Shown here in pieces: positions 1 through 9,195 of a DNA stretch of 64,000 nucleotides. Position 1 is the first letter of the stretch; every line of letters begins with the position of its first letter. Below the pieces are notes generated by a model. The model searched no databases. It was not told the DNA's origin and saw only the letters and a list, made by a program, of their open reading frames with translations. The DNA comes from Hymenobacter cavernae (GTDB lineage: Bacteria > Bacteroidota > Bacteroidia > Cytophagales > Hymenobacteraceae), in the NCBI RefSeq assembly GCF_014641455.1, contig NZ_BMHT01000002.1, forward strand, positions 879,137 through 943,136. The letters run 5' to 3'. The position numbers and the translations under genes were made by a program.

Positions 1-1
1 T

Positions 2-3000
2 GTGCAGGCGATGATGGCTATCGGCAACAGCGCTGCCGCCAAAGCCAGCGGCGCGAAAATGCAGCAGCTATGGGCCAGCAACAAGCTCACTGCCACGCAA
101 CAAGCCAAGATTGTGGCTCTGTCGCAGCAGATGCTCACCAAGCACTTCAAGCCGCGCCCTCACTTTGAGTCGCTGTTCAAAAGCATTACGGCCGCCGCTA
201 TGGTGCAGTCCTTCAGCGACCAGCAGATGGATGAGCTGCTGGATGTGATCAGCAAAACCGTAGAGAAAGACCCCGGTCCCGACGCGGAGAAGTTCCTGAA
301 CAGCACGGCGCAATTTCTGACTACCAGAGCTTTGTATAACTCGCGCTACAGCACCTTGCGCGTGGCGGGCGGCACGTTCTCTTTCGCTTACAACGAAACA
401 GATAACCCCTTGCCGGCGCCCGTGCCTATCGTGCCGCCGAAACCAGTAGCCCCAGCACCCGCTCCGACGCCGGCAGCGCCCGCGAAAGCTACTCCCGCCA
501 AGGCCGCCAAACCCGTAGCCAAGCCGGCTCCCAAAAAGAAAAGCAGCAGCGGCTGGGATACCGGCGACCTGTGGGGCGACTCGGGCAGCAGCGGCAGCAG
601 CGGCTGGGGCAACGATGATGGCTGGGGCACGCCCAAGAAGAAACCCGTAGCCAAAGCGCCGGTGAAAACACCGGCCAAGGCGGCTACTCCCGCCAAAGCG
701 CCCGAGCCGGAACCGGAGCCCGAACCAGAACCTAGCCCAGCCGTCAGCTACGACACGTACATGGCGCCCCCGACCCGCGGGCCGGTGCTCGTGATAAAGG
801 ATGCGGACCTGTACATGGCAACGGGCGGCGACTCTATCGTGCTGCATAAAACGAGTGGCATCGTGGTGGCCTCCAGCCACCGTTTCGTGGGGCAGGGCGG
901 GCAATACGCCTGGAGCGTGAAGGGCAACCCCGTCACGGCCGACCTCACCAGCTACGATTTTGACTTGAACAAGCCGGAGTTTACGGCGCAGCCGGTTACG
1001 CTCACGTATCCGGCCGTGCTGGAAGCGCCCATTCAGGGTGCGCTGTCTTACAAAGGGTTGAAGAAAAAGCCAGGAGCTACCGATACGGGCTATCCGCGTT
1101 TTATCTCGCTCACCAACGATGCCAGGGTCAAGAACATCGGCCAGAATATCCGCTACTACGGCGGCTTTTCCATGTCGGGCGGGCGCACACTGAGCGCGGC
1201 GCTCGACCAGTCGCTTTCGCGCATCTTCGTGGATGTTGACGGCAAAACGAAGTTCCGGGCGGCCTCCCGCGCTTACACCCTAGGTGACTCTATCATCACA
1301 GCCGACCGCGCTTCCGTCACGATTTTCCAGGACAAAGCTGACTCGCTCACGCACCCCGGCGTGAAGCTGAAGTTTGCCAAGAAAGGCGAAGTATTGCAGC
1401 TGACCCGCGAAAGTGGCCTCTACAAAACCACGCCCTACGTCGATTCCTATCACCAGATGGAAATCTCAACGGAAATGCTGACGTGGCCGCTGCGCACACC
1501 CTACATCGACTTTGCCATTCTGACGGCCAAGAACCAGGTGACGGCTAACTTCGAGTCGAAAGAATTCTACACGAACACGCGCTACCAGCAGATCAAGGCC
1601 ATCAACAAGCTGCACCCCTTGCAGATGGTGGTGGGCTACAGCCAGAATCATGGCAATGTGAAGCGGTTTACGGTGCAGGATCTTTGCCAGGATCTGAACC
1701 TGAAAGATTCCAACGTGCGCTCAGCGGTGGCCGGGCTAGCCCGCGACAGCTACGTGCAATGGAACCCACAGACGGAGCAGATTACCCTCTTGCCAAAGGC
1801 CACGCACTACGTGGTGTCGTCGCGGGGCAAGAAGGACTACGACCATATTGCCATCAAGTCACTGTCGCCATCGGGGAAGAACGCCACACTCAACCTGAAC
1901 AACAACGACCTGATCGTGCGCGGCGTGGACCGCTTCAACTTCTCCGATGACTCCATCACGGTGTACGTGAAGCCGGACAGCAGCATCATCCGGATTCAGA
2001 AAAACCGGGGCGTGCAGTTCAACGGTACGGTGGTGGCCTCGGCTTTCGTGTTCAAGGGCAAAGAGTTTAAGTTTGACTACGACGGCTTCTTCATCGAGCT
2101 GACCAAGATTGACTCTATTATCGTGAAGGGCAAAGGCTCGAAAGGCTCGGTAATGCGCGCCCGCCGCGAGCAGGACTTCACGCTCACAAACAAAGACAAA
2201 CAATCGTCGGGTAAGCTCTTCATCAACCGACCCGACAACAAATCGGGCCGCAAAAAGCTAGGTGCCTATCCGTCGTTTGATGCGTCGACGGGTGCTTACG
2301 TGTTCTTCAACAACCCCGAGGTGCTGGGCGGCGCCTACGATACCACGATCTACTTCGATATTCCGCCCTTCAAGATTGACTCGCTCAACAACGTAAACCG
2401 CTCAGCTATTGGCTTTGCCGGCACGTTCAACTCCGGCAACATCATGCCGAAGTTCAAGACCAAGCTTTCGTTGCAGGATGATGGTGCCCTAGGTTTCAAC
2501 TACGATTTGCCGAAGGAAGGCTTCCCGGTATACGGCGGCAAAGGGCGCATTTTCAATAAAGTGCGCATGAGCAACCGCGGTCTGCAAAGCATGGGCGACC
2601 TGAAATACCTGACCGGTACCTTTGGTAGCGAGCAGTTTATCTTCTACAAAGACTCCGTCGTGACGGTGGGTAAAACGGGCATTATTGCCCAAGGGCCGCT
2701 CAATAATGTTGAGTTTACGAACGTCTCGCTGCTGCCCGGCTACCAGATGAAGTGGGTGGTGAAAGCCGACTCGATGTACCTGAGCACCCAGCGCGATGGC
2801 CAGCCGATGAAGATGTACGCCAACGCCTACAGCTTCAAAGGCACCACCATCCTGACGCCGGGTGGCCTCTACGGCGACGGGCGCATGGACGGCCCGCAGT
2901 CGTTCATCCGCTCCCCGCAGTTTGCCTTCAAGCCGACCAGCTACTCGGGCAAGCGCTCCACCTTTAGTATCAAGTCGGCGCAGGCCAACAAGCCGGCCCT

Positions 3001-5173
3001 GACGGCTAACAACGTGGCCTTTAGCTACGATGTAAAAGGCGGCAGTACCGAATTTGCGCGGGAAGAAGGCGACAATAAGTCGAGTATCGACCTGCCTTAC
3101 TCGGAATACAAAACTACACTGAGTGGCGGCAAGTGGGACTTCAAGAAGAAAATCGTGCAGCTGCGCGTAGCCGCCGGCGCCGACTCTTCCCGCTCTTACT
3201 TCTACTCGACGAAGCCCGAACAACACGGCCTGAAATTCCGGGCGGCTACCGGCCAGTACGACCTGAGCCGCTACCGCCTGATAGCGGGCGGGGTGCCCTA
3301 CATTGCGGCCGCCGACGCTTGGATCATGCCTGACAGCAGCAAGGTGTACGTAATGGCCGGTGCGCAGATGCGGGGCTTTAAGAACGCCGGCATTGTGATG
3401 GACTCGATAGCGAAGTTCCACAACCTGTACAACGGTGAAATCACCATTCAATCGCGCACGGCTTTCACCGGTACGGCCCTTTACAAGTACAAAAACGCCA
3501 CCGCCGATTCATTCGCCATCAAGTTTTCGAGCTTCAACGTCGATTCGGCAGCGGCTACACGCGGGGCGCTGGCCCAGGCGGGTAAGGGCGGCGGAAAGGG
3601 TTTCTTGCGCGCTAAAAAGAGCGGAGATACCAACGAGCCTTTCGCGCCGCCAACTGTGGCTATTGCCAAAGTAGCCGACTCGGAGAAGTTCCACCTGGCT
3701 CCGCGCATCGCGTACCGGGGCAACGTGGCCCTGAACTCGCAGCAGCGCGGCTTCACCTTCGATGGGCAGTCGCGCCTAGAGTTTAGCAAGAATGCCAATG
3801 CCTCTCAGTGGTTTGCCGTGCAGGATAGTATTGACCCTAAAGCCTTAAAGATCAAGATTTTAGAGCCCAAGACGGAGGATGGTGCGCCCATGCACACGGG
3901 TCTGTTCGTGTCCAGCACCACCTCGAAGCTGTACCCGCTCTACGTGGCTACCAAACCCGACGTGACGGACATGAACCTGTTCACGGTAGATGGCGCGCTG
4001 ACCTTCGACGCCAAGAAGCACCTGTTCACCATCTCGCGCATTGATCCGAACAATCCAGATATCTACGAAGGAAATGTAATGACCTTTGCCGACTCGTCGG
4101 CCGCCGTGACGTTACGCGGCAAGCTGAACCTGATCAACTCCAACAAAGACTACACGCTGACGGCCGCAGGCCTAGGTACCGCCAAGCCCGACAGCAACAA
4201 GTACGCCCTCGATACCTTCCTGGCCTTCGACATCAACATGCCGGAGAAGGCCGTTGAGGCCATGGCCGATGACATTGCCCGCAACACGAAGGGCGCGCCG
4301 GAAGCCTTAGATGGCTCGCAGGCGCAGCTCTACAAGATGGGCGAGTTCATCGGCAACAAGGAGGTGCAGAACTACGCCACACGCAAGAGCGGTTACGTGG
4401 CCTTGCAGAAGGTGTCGTCGAAATTCCTGCACACGCTGGTGCTGAACAAAGTGGATCTGCGCTGGTCGGAGAAGCAGAAAGCGTGGTATTCGGTCGGCAA
4501 GATTGGCCTGGCGAGCGTGGGCAAAAAAGACATTAATGCCTTGATCGACGGCTACATCGAAATCAAGAAAGAGGCTACCGGCGACGCGGTGGAGCTGTAC
4601 CTGGAAGCGGAGCCACTGACCTGGTACTACATCAAGTACACCAACAATGTGCTGCTGGCCAAAGCCCAGCACGGTACTTTCGACGAGATTATCGGCCTGA
4701 AAGCCAAAGGTGACTACAACACCGCCACGCAGTACGGCTTCTACCTAGGTGATGACCAGACGGTGCAGGATTATCTGGTGCACTTCCGCAAGGAGTACAA
4801 CGTGGATAACAAAGGCAAGAAAGCGGCGCCCGTTGTGAGCAGCGGCAACAACTACGATACGATGGAGGAGAGCGGCAAGAAAAAGAAGAAGAAAGGCAAG
4901 GGCGACTCCGAAGAAGTAGAGCAAATTCCGCAAACGGCCGACGCGCCCATGGAGGAAACCGGCAAGAAGAAAAAGAAAGGCAAGGAAGAAGCCGGTAGCG
5001 CCTTCGATACCGGCGCTACGCCGCCCGCCGCTCCGGCTGAAGACACAAGCAAGAAGAAAAAGAAAGAAGAAAAAGTAGAAGAAGCCACCCCGCCGGCCGA
5101 CGCGCCCACGGAAGACCCGAAAAAAGAAAAGAAGAAAAAGAAGAAGGGCGGAGACGACCCCTTCGGCGAATAA
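2..5173 (+). CDS. Giant hypothetical protein with Lys-rich tail (5' partial)
   Basis: The reading frame is open from the left edge, so the true start is probably outside the window; 1723 codons are visible. A helical-looking N-terminal part (residues 1-130) is followed by a Pro/Ala/Lys linker with Gly-Ser-Trp and Glu-Pro repeats (about 133-256). A very long region then has short alternating hydrophobic stretches typical of beta structure. The last 110 residues carry runs of five to seven lysines separated by acidic stretches and end in DDPFGE. No catalytic motif is apparent. The size, beta-rich character and low-complexity linkers suggest a large envelope or surface protein, but that is inference and I do not recognise the family. 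A hairpin terminator follows the stop codon. Confidence 0.8.
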   Translation: MQAMMAIGNSAAAKASGAKMQQLWASNKLTATQQAKIVALSQQMLTKHFKPRPHFESLFKSITAAAMVQSFSDQQMDELLDVISKTVEKDPGPDAEKFLNSTAQFLTTRALYNSRYSTLRVAGGTFSFAYNETDNPLPAPVPIVPPKPVAPAPAPTPAAPAKATPAKAAKPVAKPAPKKKSSSGWDTGDLWGDSGSSGSSGWGNDDGWGTPKKKPVAKAPVKTPAKAATPAKAPEPEPEPEPEPSPAVSYDTYMAPPTRGPVLVIKDADLYMATGGDSIVLHKTSGIVVASSHRFVGQGGQYAWSVKGNPVTADLTSYDFDLNKPEFTAQPVTLTYPAVLEAPIQGALSYKGLKKKPGATDTGYPRFISLTNDARVKNIGQNIRYYGGFSMSGGRTLSAALDQSLSRIFVDVDGKTKFRAASRAYTLGDSIITADRASVTIFQDKADSLTHPGVKLKFAKKGEVLQLTRESGLYKTTPYVDSYHQMEISTEMLTWPLRTPYIDFAILTAKNQVTANFESKEFYTNTRYQQIKAINKLHPLQMVVGYSQNHGNVKRFTVQDLCQDLNLKDSNVRSAVAGLARDSYVQWNPQTEQITLLPKATHYVVSSRGKKDYDHIAIKSLSPSGKNATLNLNNNDLIVRGVDRFNFSDDSITVYVKPDSSIIRIQKNRGVQFNGTVVASAFVFKGKEFKFDYDGFFIELTKIDSIIVKGKGSKGSVMRARREQDFTLTNKDKQSSGKLFINRPDNKSGRKKLGAYPSFDASTGAYVFFNNPEVLGGAYDTTIYFDIPPFKIDSLNNVNRSAIGFAGTFNSGNIMPKFKTKLSLQDDGALGFNYDLPKEGFPVYGGKGRIFNKVRMSNRGLQSMGDLKYLTGTFGSEQFIFYKDSVVTVGKTGIIAQGPLNNVEFTNVSLLPGYQMKWVVKADSMYLSTQRDGQPMKMYANAYSFKGTTILTPGGLYGDGRMDGPQSFIRSPQFAFKPTSYSGKRSTFSIKSAQANKPALTANNVAFSYDVKGGSTEFAREEGDNKSSIDLPYSEYKTTLSGGKWDFKKKIVQLRVAAGADSSRSYFYSTKPEQHGLKFRAATGQYDLSRYRLIAGGVPYIAAADAWIMPDSSKVYVMAGAQMRGFKNAGIVMDSIAKFHNLYNGEITIQSRTAFTGTALYKYKNATADSFAIKFSSFNVDSAAATRGALAQAGKGGGKGFLRAKKSGDTNEPFAPPTVAIAKVADSEKFHLAPRIAYRGNVALNSQQRGFTFDGQSRLEFSKNANASQWFAVQDSIDPKALKIKILEPKTEDGAPMHTGLFVSSTTSKLYPLYVATKPDVTDMNLFTVDGALTFDAKKHLFTISRIDPNNPDIYEGNVMTFADSSAAVTLRGKLNLINSNKDYTLTAAGLGTAKPDSNKYALDTFLAFDINMPEKAVEAMADDIARNTKGAPEALDGSQAQLYKMGEFIGNKEVQNYATRKSGYVALQKVSSKFLHTLVLNKVDLRWSEKQKAWYSVGKIGLASVGKKDINALIDGYIEIKKEATGDAVELYLEAEPLTWYYIKYTNNVLLAKAQHGTFDEIIGLKAKGDYNTATQYGFYLGDDQTVQDYLVHFRKEYNVDNKGKKAAPVVSSGNNYDTMEESGKKKKKKGKGDSEEVEQIPQTADAPMEETGKKKKKGKEEAGSAFDTGATPPAAPAEDTSKKKKKEEKVEEATPPADAPTEDPKKEKKKKKKGGDDPFGE

Positions 5174-5179
5174 CCACCT

Positions 5180-5211
5180 AGCCCCGCTCGGTTTCCGCGG
5201 CGGGGCTTTTT
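5180..5211 (+). terminator. Rho-independent terminator after the giant gene
   Basis: The stem AGCCCCGC (5180-5187) pairs with GCGGGGCT (5200-5207) and is followed by a T run. It begins seven bases after the stop codon of the giant gene. Confidence 0.8.
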
Positions 5212-5256
5212 GCGTGCAGCTTCTTCGGAACCTAGCTTTCTACGCCAACCGTAAAA

Positions 5257-5290
5257 TTGCGTATAAGGCTCCTGGAGACTCTTATATTTG
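5257..5290 (+). promoter_or_regulatory. Putative Bacteroidota-type promoter of plsY
   Basis: TATATTTG at 5283-5290 matches the TAnnTTTG -7 box. A TTG at 5257-5259, 23 bases upstream, could be the -33 element. The start codon of plsY lies 30 bases downstream. Confidence 0.45.
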
Positions 5291-5320
5291 ACCACCCACC
5301 CTAGCCCGCCCTCTTCTGCT

Positions 5321-5959
5321 ATGAACTTCCCCGGTGTACTTGGCCTGCTTGTCGCGGCCTATCTTCTTGGCTCCATTCCCACGGCGTTGTGGGTTGGGCA
5401 GCGTTTCTTCGGCCTCGATATCCGGGAGCATGGCTCGGGCAATGCCGGCGCCACTAACACCTTCCGGGTACTGGGCAAAAAGCCGGGCTCCTTGGTAATG
5501 GCCGTGGATGTGTTGAAAGGCTGGGCTGCCACCTCGCTGGCGCAGGTAATGCTAGGGCAGGGTGCGATTCAGGAAGACCAGCTGCTGTATTTTCAGCTAG
5601 GTTGTGGTGTGCTGGCGGTGCTAGGTCACATTTACCCCATCTTTGCCGGCTTCCGAGGCGGCAAGGGGGTGGCAACGGTGCTGGGCATGATGCTAGCTAT
5701 TGCGCCGCTCACGGTGGGCGTGTGCCTACTGGTGTTCCTGATCATGCTCTTTATCTGGCGCTACGTGTCGCTCTCCTCCATGACGGCGGGGCTAGCTTTT
5801 GCCTTGTTGCAGCTGTTGCCGCCGTTCCGCCCCGACAACTCGCTGCTGCTCATCTTCGGGTTTGTGCTGGCCGGCCTGCTGATTTATACGCACCGGGCGA
5901 ATATCCAGCGGCTGTTGGCTGGTACGGAGAGCCGGGTGCCGTTGTTTGGACGGCGGTAG
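5321..5959 (+). CDS. plsY: Glycerol-3-phosphate acyltransferase PlsY
   Basis: This inner-membrane enzyme transfers an acyl group from acyl-phosphate to glycerol-3-phosphate, the first step of phospholipid synthesis. The 212-residue product has the family length and several hydrophobic segments. It carries the PlsY signatures GSGNAGATN near residue 38 and GFRGGKGVAT near residue 109. The ATG at 5321 is chosen because it starts directly with the first membrane segment (MNFPGVLGLLVAAYLLG); the open frame upstream encodes only 11 unrelated residues. It is probably transcribed from its own promoter. The following gene is much more AT-rich and unrelated. Confidence 0.95.
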   Translation: MNFPGVLGLLVAAYLLGSIPTALWVGQRFFGLDIREHGSGNAGATNTFRVLGKKPGSLVMAVDVLKGWAATSLAQVMLGQGAIQEDQLLYFQLGCGVLAVLGHIYPIFAGFRGGKGVATVLGMMLAIAPLTVGVCLLVFLIMLFIWRYVSLSSMTAGLAFALLQLLPPFRPDNSLLLIFGFVLAGLLIYTHRANIQRLLAGTESRVPLFGRR

Positions 5960-5997
5960 CGTGCATTACTATATTCTCATAAACAAGATGCCTTCAT

Positions 5998-6351
5998 ATG
6001 AGTAATGATCAGAGCAACGCAGTATCTAAGCTTTTGACAATTGATTTTGCTAAGTTTCTAGAAAGTATTCCACCTGGAAAGCTAGTTGAAGTTCCTGATT
6101 TAGGAATCCTTGATAATAGGGCTGCATACTTAGAGGAAAATACTAAATTAAATAAATGTGACATAAGGATTTATTGTGATCATGAATCATGTAATGGTAT
6201 TAGATTCTTTCGTCGTATAGAAAAGGGCAATGAGTATCTTAAAACCGAAGATCATAGCTTTTTATATATAAGCTATCAATGTTCAAATTGTAGATATACG
6301 ACAAGAACATATTCCTTAGCCTTAAAGTATAGAAGAAGACGAAAATATTAG
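5998..6351 (+). CDS. Zinc-ribbon-like N-terminal half of a probably frameshifted gene
   Basis: A 117-residue hypothetical product with paired cysteines in two clusters (CDIRIYCDHESC near residue 52 and YQCSNCRYTT near residue 95), resembling a treble-clef or zinc-ribbon fold. The frame stops at TAG 6349-6351 after a run of arginines (KYRRRRKY). Read with one base skipped near 6331, the frame continues as KYEEDENISLYDPGF straight into the next open frame. I infer that the two frames form one gene of about 300 codons broken by a single-base change. Base composition is clearly more AT-rich than the flanking genes, which suggests acquisition from elsewhere. Function unknown. Confidence 0.65.
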   Translation: MSNDQSNAVSKLLTIDFAKFLESIPPGKLVEVPDLGILDNRAAYLEENTKLNKCDIRIYCDHESCNGIRFFRRIEKGNEYLKTEDHSFLYISYQCSNCRYTTRTYSLALKYRRRRKY

Positions 6352-6352
6352 T

Positions 6353-6904
6353 TTGTATGATCCTGGTTTTAAAAAAGGGACTGCATATAAGTTTGGAGAA
6401 CTTCCTGTATTTGGGCCTCATATTTCCAATAAATTATTGAAAATGGTTGGAGCAGATAGAGGATTGTTTTTCAAAGGAAGGACTTGTGAAAACCAAGGAT
6501 TAGGCATTGTTGCTTTCGCATATTATAGGAGGGTCGTTGAAAATCAAAAAAATAGGATACTAAATGAAATCGTCAAAGTAGCTGAAAAGATAGGTTCTGA
6601 AGAAGAAACAATTAAACAGCTCAAGCAGGCTATACAAGAGACGCAGTTTACAAAAGCTTTAACTATGATTAAAGCTGCATTACCGCAAAGCTTACTAATA
6701 AATGGGCATAATCCTTTGGCTTTACTTCATTCAGCTCTTAGTGAAGGTTTGCACGGTCATAGTGATGAAGAATGTTTAGAGTTAGCTACTAGTGTTAGAG
6801 TCGTATTATCCGAATTATCGGAGCGATTAGCACAAGCGCTTAAAGATGATTCTGAAGTTTCAAAAGCGTTACAGAATTTAATTAGTAAAAAATCAGGTAA
6901 ATAG
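6353..6904 (+). CDS. C-terminal half of the probably frameshifted AT-rich gene
   Basis: The open frame of 183 codons has no ATG at its head; the first possible start is TTG at 6353, and no ribosome site is evident. The product contains FGELPVFGPHISNKLLKMVG, then CENQGLGIVAFAYYRRVVE, then a helical segment rich in charged residues with NPLALLHSALSEGLHGHSDEEC. From memory this order of motifs belongs to a widespread family of uncharacterised bacterial proteins in which the zinc-ribbon part seen in the preceding frame forms the N-terminus. It therefore looks like the downstream part of a disrupted gene rather than an independent one. Function unknown. Confidence 0.6.
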   Translation: MYDPGFKKGTAYKFGELPVFGPHISNKLLKMVGADRGLFFKGRTCENQGLGIVAFAYYRRVVENQKNRILNEIVKVAEKIGSEEETIKQLKQAIQETQFTKALTMIKAALPQSLLINGHNPLALLHSALSEGLHGHSDEECLELATSVRVVLSELSERLAQALKDDSEVSKALQNLISKKSGK

Positions 6905-7064
6905 TAAAGTAGTATAGCGTTTATTGATCAACGACTTCTGACTAGTATCGTTGTGTAACTGTTAGGCCAAATATGATAGAAGCCTTATGGTAGTTAAGCA
7001 ACTATTCCCACCAACCACCAGCTTAGTTACCTTTACCCCAGATTCTAACTAACGCTACTGCCGC

Positions 7065-8429
7065 ATGGCTTCCTACCTCCAAGATAACCAAGACCGTTTC
7101 CTTACGGAGTTGATCGATTGGCTACGTATCCCGAGCGTTTCGGCCGATCCTAAGTTTCACGGCGACGTGCTGAAGGCTGCTGACTACCTCAAAACCCGGC
7201 TCGAAGAAGTTGGCCTGGAAAACGTGGAACTGTGCCAGACGGCCGGCAACCCCATTGTGTACGGCGAGAAAATAGTAGACCCTAGCTTACCCACGGTACT
7301 GGTGTACGGCCACTACGACGTGCAGCCCGCCGACCCCTACGAGCTGTGGACCTCGGGCCCGTTTGAGCCCGTTATCAAAGACGACAAGATCTACGCCCGC
7401 GGTGCCTGCGACGACAAAGGCCAAGTGTACATGCACGTAAAAGCCTTCGAGGTGATGATGCAGAACGGCGGCGTGCCCTGCAACGTGAAGGTGATGGTGG
7501 AAGGCGAGGAGGAAGTGGGCTCCAGCAACCTAGGTATTTTCGTGCGCGAGAACAAGGAGAAACTCAAGGCCGATGTTATCCTCATCTCCGACACAGGCAT
7601 GATTGCCAACGATGTGCCCAGTATCGAGGTAGGTCTGCGTGGCTTGAGCTACCACGAAGTGGAGGTAACCGGCCCCAACCGCGACCTGCACTCCGGCCTC
7701 TACGGTGGTGCCGTGGCCAACCCCATCAACGTGCTGTGCAAGATGATAGCGAGCCTGCACGACGAGAACAACCACATCACCATCCCCGGCTTCTACGACA
7801 ACGTGGACGTGCTGAGCGAGGCCGACCGCGCCGAGCTAAACCAGGTGCCGCACTCCGACGAAGAGTTCAAGCAAAGCATCGGGTTGCCGGCCACCTACGG
7901 CGAAGAAGGCTACACGACTGTAGAGCGCATCGGCATCCGTCCGACGTTGGACGTGAACGGCATCTGGGGCGGCTACACCGGCGAGGGCGCCAAAACGGTT
8001 ATTGCCTCCAAGGCTTTCGCCAAAATCTCGATGCGCCTAGTGCCACACCAAACCTCCGACGAGATTACGGCGCTGTTTCAGAAGCACTTCGCCAGCATCG
8101 CGCCCGAGGGTGTCACGGTGAAAGTACACCCCCACCACGGCGGCGAGCCGGTCGTGACGCCTACCGATTCGGTGGCTTATAAGGCCGCTGCCGATGCCAT
8201 GGAAACGACGTTCGGCAAGCGTCCTGTGCCTACTCGCGGCGGCGGCTCCATCCCGATTGTGGCCATGTTCAAATCGGAGCTAGGTATTGATACCGTGCTG
8301 CTCGGCTTCGGCCTCGATTCGGATGCGATTCACTCGCCTAACGAGCACTTCGGGGTCTTCAACTTCCTGAAAGGCATCGAAACGATTCCGCTGTTTTACC
8401 AGAACTACGCGGCGGCTTTCAGCAAGTAG
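7065..8429 (+). CDS. M20 family dipeptidase (CNDP-like)
   Basis: A cytosolic metallopeptidase of 454 residues that should cleave dipeptides or release terminal amino acids using two zinc ions. Metal-binding and catalytic signatures of M20 are visible in order: GHYDVQP near residue 90, GACDDKGQ near 120 (bridging Asp), EGEEEVGS near 150 (general-base Glu and metal Glu), D in LISDTG near 177, and a C-terminal His in DSDAIHSPNEH near 425. No signal peptide is present. A TACCTTTA at 7028-7035 may be a weak -7 box 30 bases upstream. The gene is followed by a terminator shared with the convergent beta-barrel gene. Confidence 0.93.
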   Translation: MASYLQDNQDRFLTELIDWLRIPSVSADPKFHGDVLKAADYLKTRLEEVGLENVELCQTAGNPIVYGEKIVDPSLPTVLVYGHYDVQPADPYELWTSGPFEPVIKDDKIYARGACDDKGQVYMHVKAFEVMMQNGGVPCNVKVMVEGEEEVGSSNLGIFVRENKEKLKADVILISDTGMIANDVPSIEVGLRGLSYHEVEVTGPNRDLHSGLYGGAVANPINVLCKMIASLHDENNHITIPGFYDNVDVLSEADRAELNQVPHSDEEFKQSIGLPATYGEEGYTTVERIGIRPTLDVNGIWGGYTGEGAKTVIASKAFAKISMRLVPHQTSDEITALFQKHFASIAPEGVTVKVHPHHGGEPVVTPTDSVAYKAAADAMETTFGKRPVPTRGGGSIPIVAMFKSELGIDTVLLGFGLDSDAIHSPNEHFGVFNFLKGIETIPLFYQNYAAAFSK

Positions 8430-8456
8430 CAGCAAGACCTAGGTTCGTGAACAACA

Positions 8457-8492
8457 AAAAAGCCCGGCGCTACTTAGGCGCCGGGCTTTTGG
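8457..8492. terminator. Bidirectional terminator between the dipeptidase and a beta-barrel gene
   Basis: AGCCCGGCGC (8461-8470) pairs perfectly with GCGCCGGGCT (8478-8487), with an A run before and a T run after, so it can act on both strands. It overlaps the last codons and stop of the minus-strand gene (end 8470). Confidence 0.85.
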
Positions 8493-9144
8493 CTTCCGAG
8501 GCAGGCTCCTTTTCCGGAGCCCGCGGCTTACTCTTCTTGCCGCCAAATAGATAACCCACGTAGAACTGTAGTGTGCTGTTGTAAATCCGGAGCGTGGTGC
8601 TGCCTTGCCCCGTAGGGTTCGGAATAGATTTCTCAATGGCGCTCAGGCCGCGGGTATAGCGCCAGCCCACGTTAAACCCTCCTGGGTCCTGGTAGCCAAA
8701 GCCGACCGCCACACCGTACCCGGTCTTGGAAACTGTAGTGGTAGTAGCAGGATCGATGAACGTAACCGGCCCCGAGGAACGGTAGAAGCTGATCTGCGGG
8801 CCGGCCTCGAAGAACAGGCCTGCTATGTTGGCTTTCAGCAGCAAAGGCACATCAATGTAGGTGAGCGACGAATTGATGGACGAATCGGTGGCGGTAGCCT
8901 GGTCGCCTTTGATAGAATACAGCACTTCCGGCTGAAAAGAAAGCACACTGTCGCCTAGCAGACCCAGGCTGATATTGGCCGTCAGACCCCCATGATAGGC
9001 AAAGCGTAGCTTGCTCTGCTGCACATCTTTCCCCACGCCGTTACCTAGGTTGGCGCCTGCTTTAAGCCCCAGCCGCAAGCGCTGCGCCTGCCCCGGCAAA
9101 GCCAGACTAACCATCAGCAGCACAGATACCAGAAACGTTTTCAT
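8470..9144 (-). CDS. Outer-membrane beta-barrel protein (PorT-like), paralogue 1
   Basis: A 224-residue product with a signal peptide (MKTFLVSVLLMVSLALPGQA) followed by RLRLGLKAGANLG, the first strand typical of small Bacteroidota porin-family barrels. Alternating hydrophobic strands include YIDVPLLLKAN, FEAGPQISFY and GVAVGFGYQ. The ATG at 9144 is preferred over an earlier ATG at 9162 because it begins the signal peptide and has AGAAGC-type purine context. It is the most diverged member of a minus-strand array of four such genes. The C-terminal tail (about 25 residues, Lys/Pro/Glu-rich) is unlike the usual terminal beta-strand and runs into the terminator. Confidence 0.85.
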   Translation of the reverse strand: MKTFLVSVLLMVSLALPGQAQRLRLGLKAGANLGNGVGKDVQQSKLRFAYHGGLTANISLGLLGDSVLSFQPEVLYSIKGDQATATDSSINSSLTYIDVPLLLKANIAGLFFEAGPQISFYRSSGPVTFIDPATTTTVSKTGYGVAVGFGYQDPGGFNVGWRYTRGLSAIEKSIPNPTGQGSTTLRIYNSTLQFYVGYLFGGKKSKPRAPEKEPASEAKSPAPK

Positions 9145-9195
9145 CGGAGAAGCTAGGTACATCGGAAGCGAGGAGCTGGAAAATAGTAGGTAAAA

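Noticed and set aside
68..904. 278-codon minus-strand frame
   Set aside because: Antisense to the Pro/Ala/Lys linker of the giant protein; composition reflects that repeat only.
2489..3451. 320-codon open frame on the minus strand inside the giant gene
   Set aside because: It is antisense to a frame with coherent protein character. Its product is His/Val/Arg-rich without any domain, as expected from a GC-rich complement.
4852..5295. Minus-strand frame with long Phe runs
   Set aside because: The Phe runs are the complement of the Lys-rich tail of the giant protein, and there is no other support.
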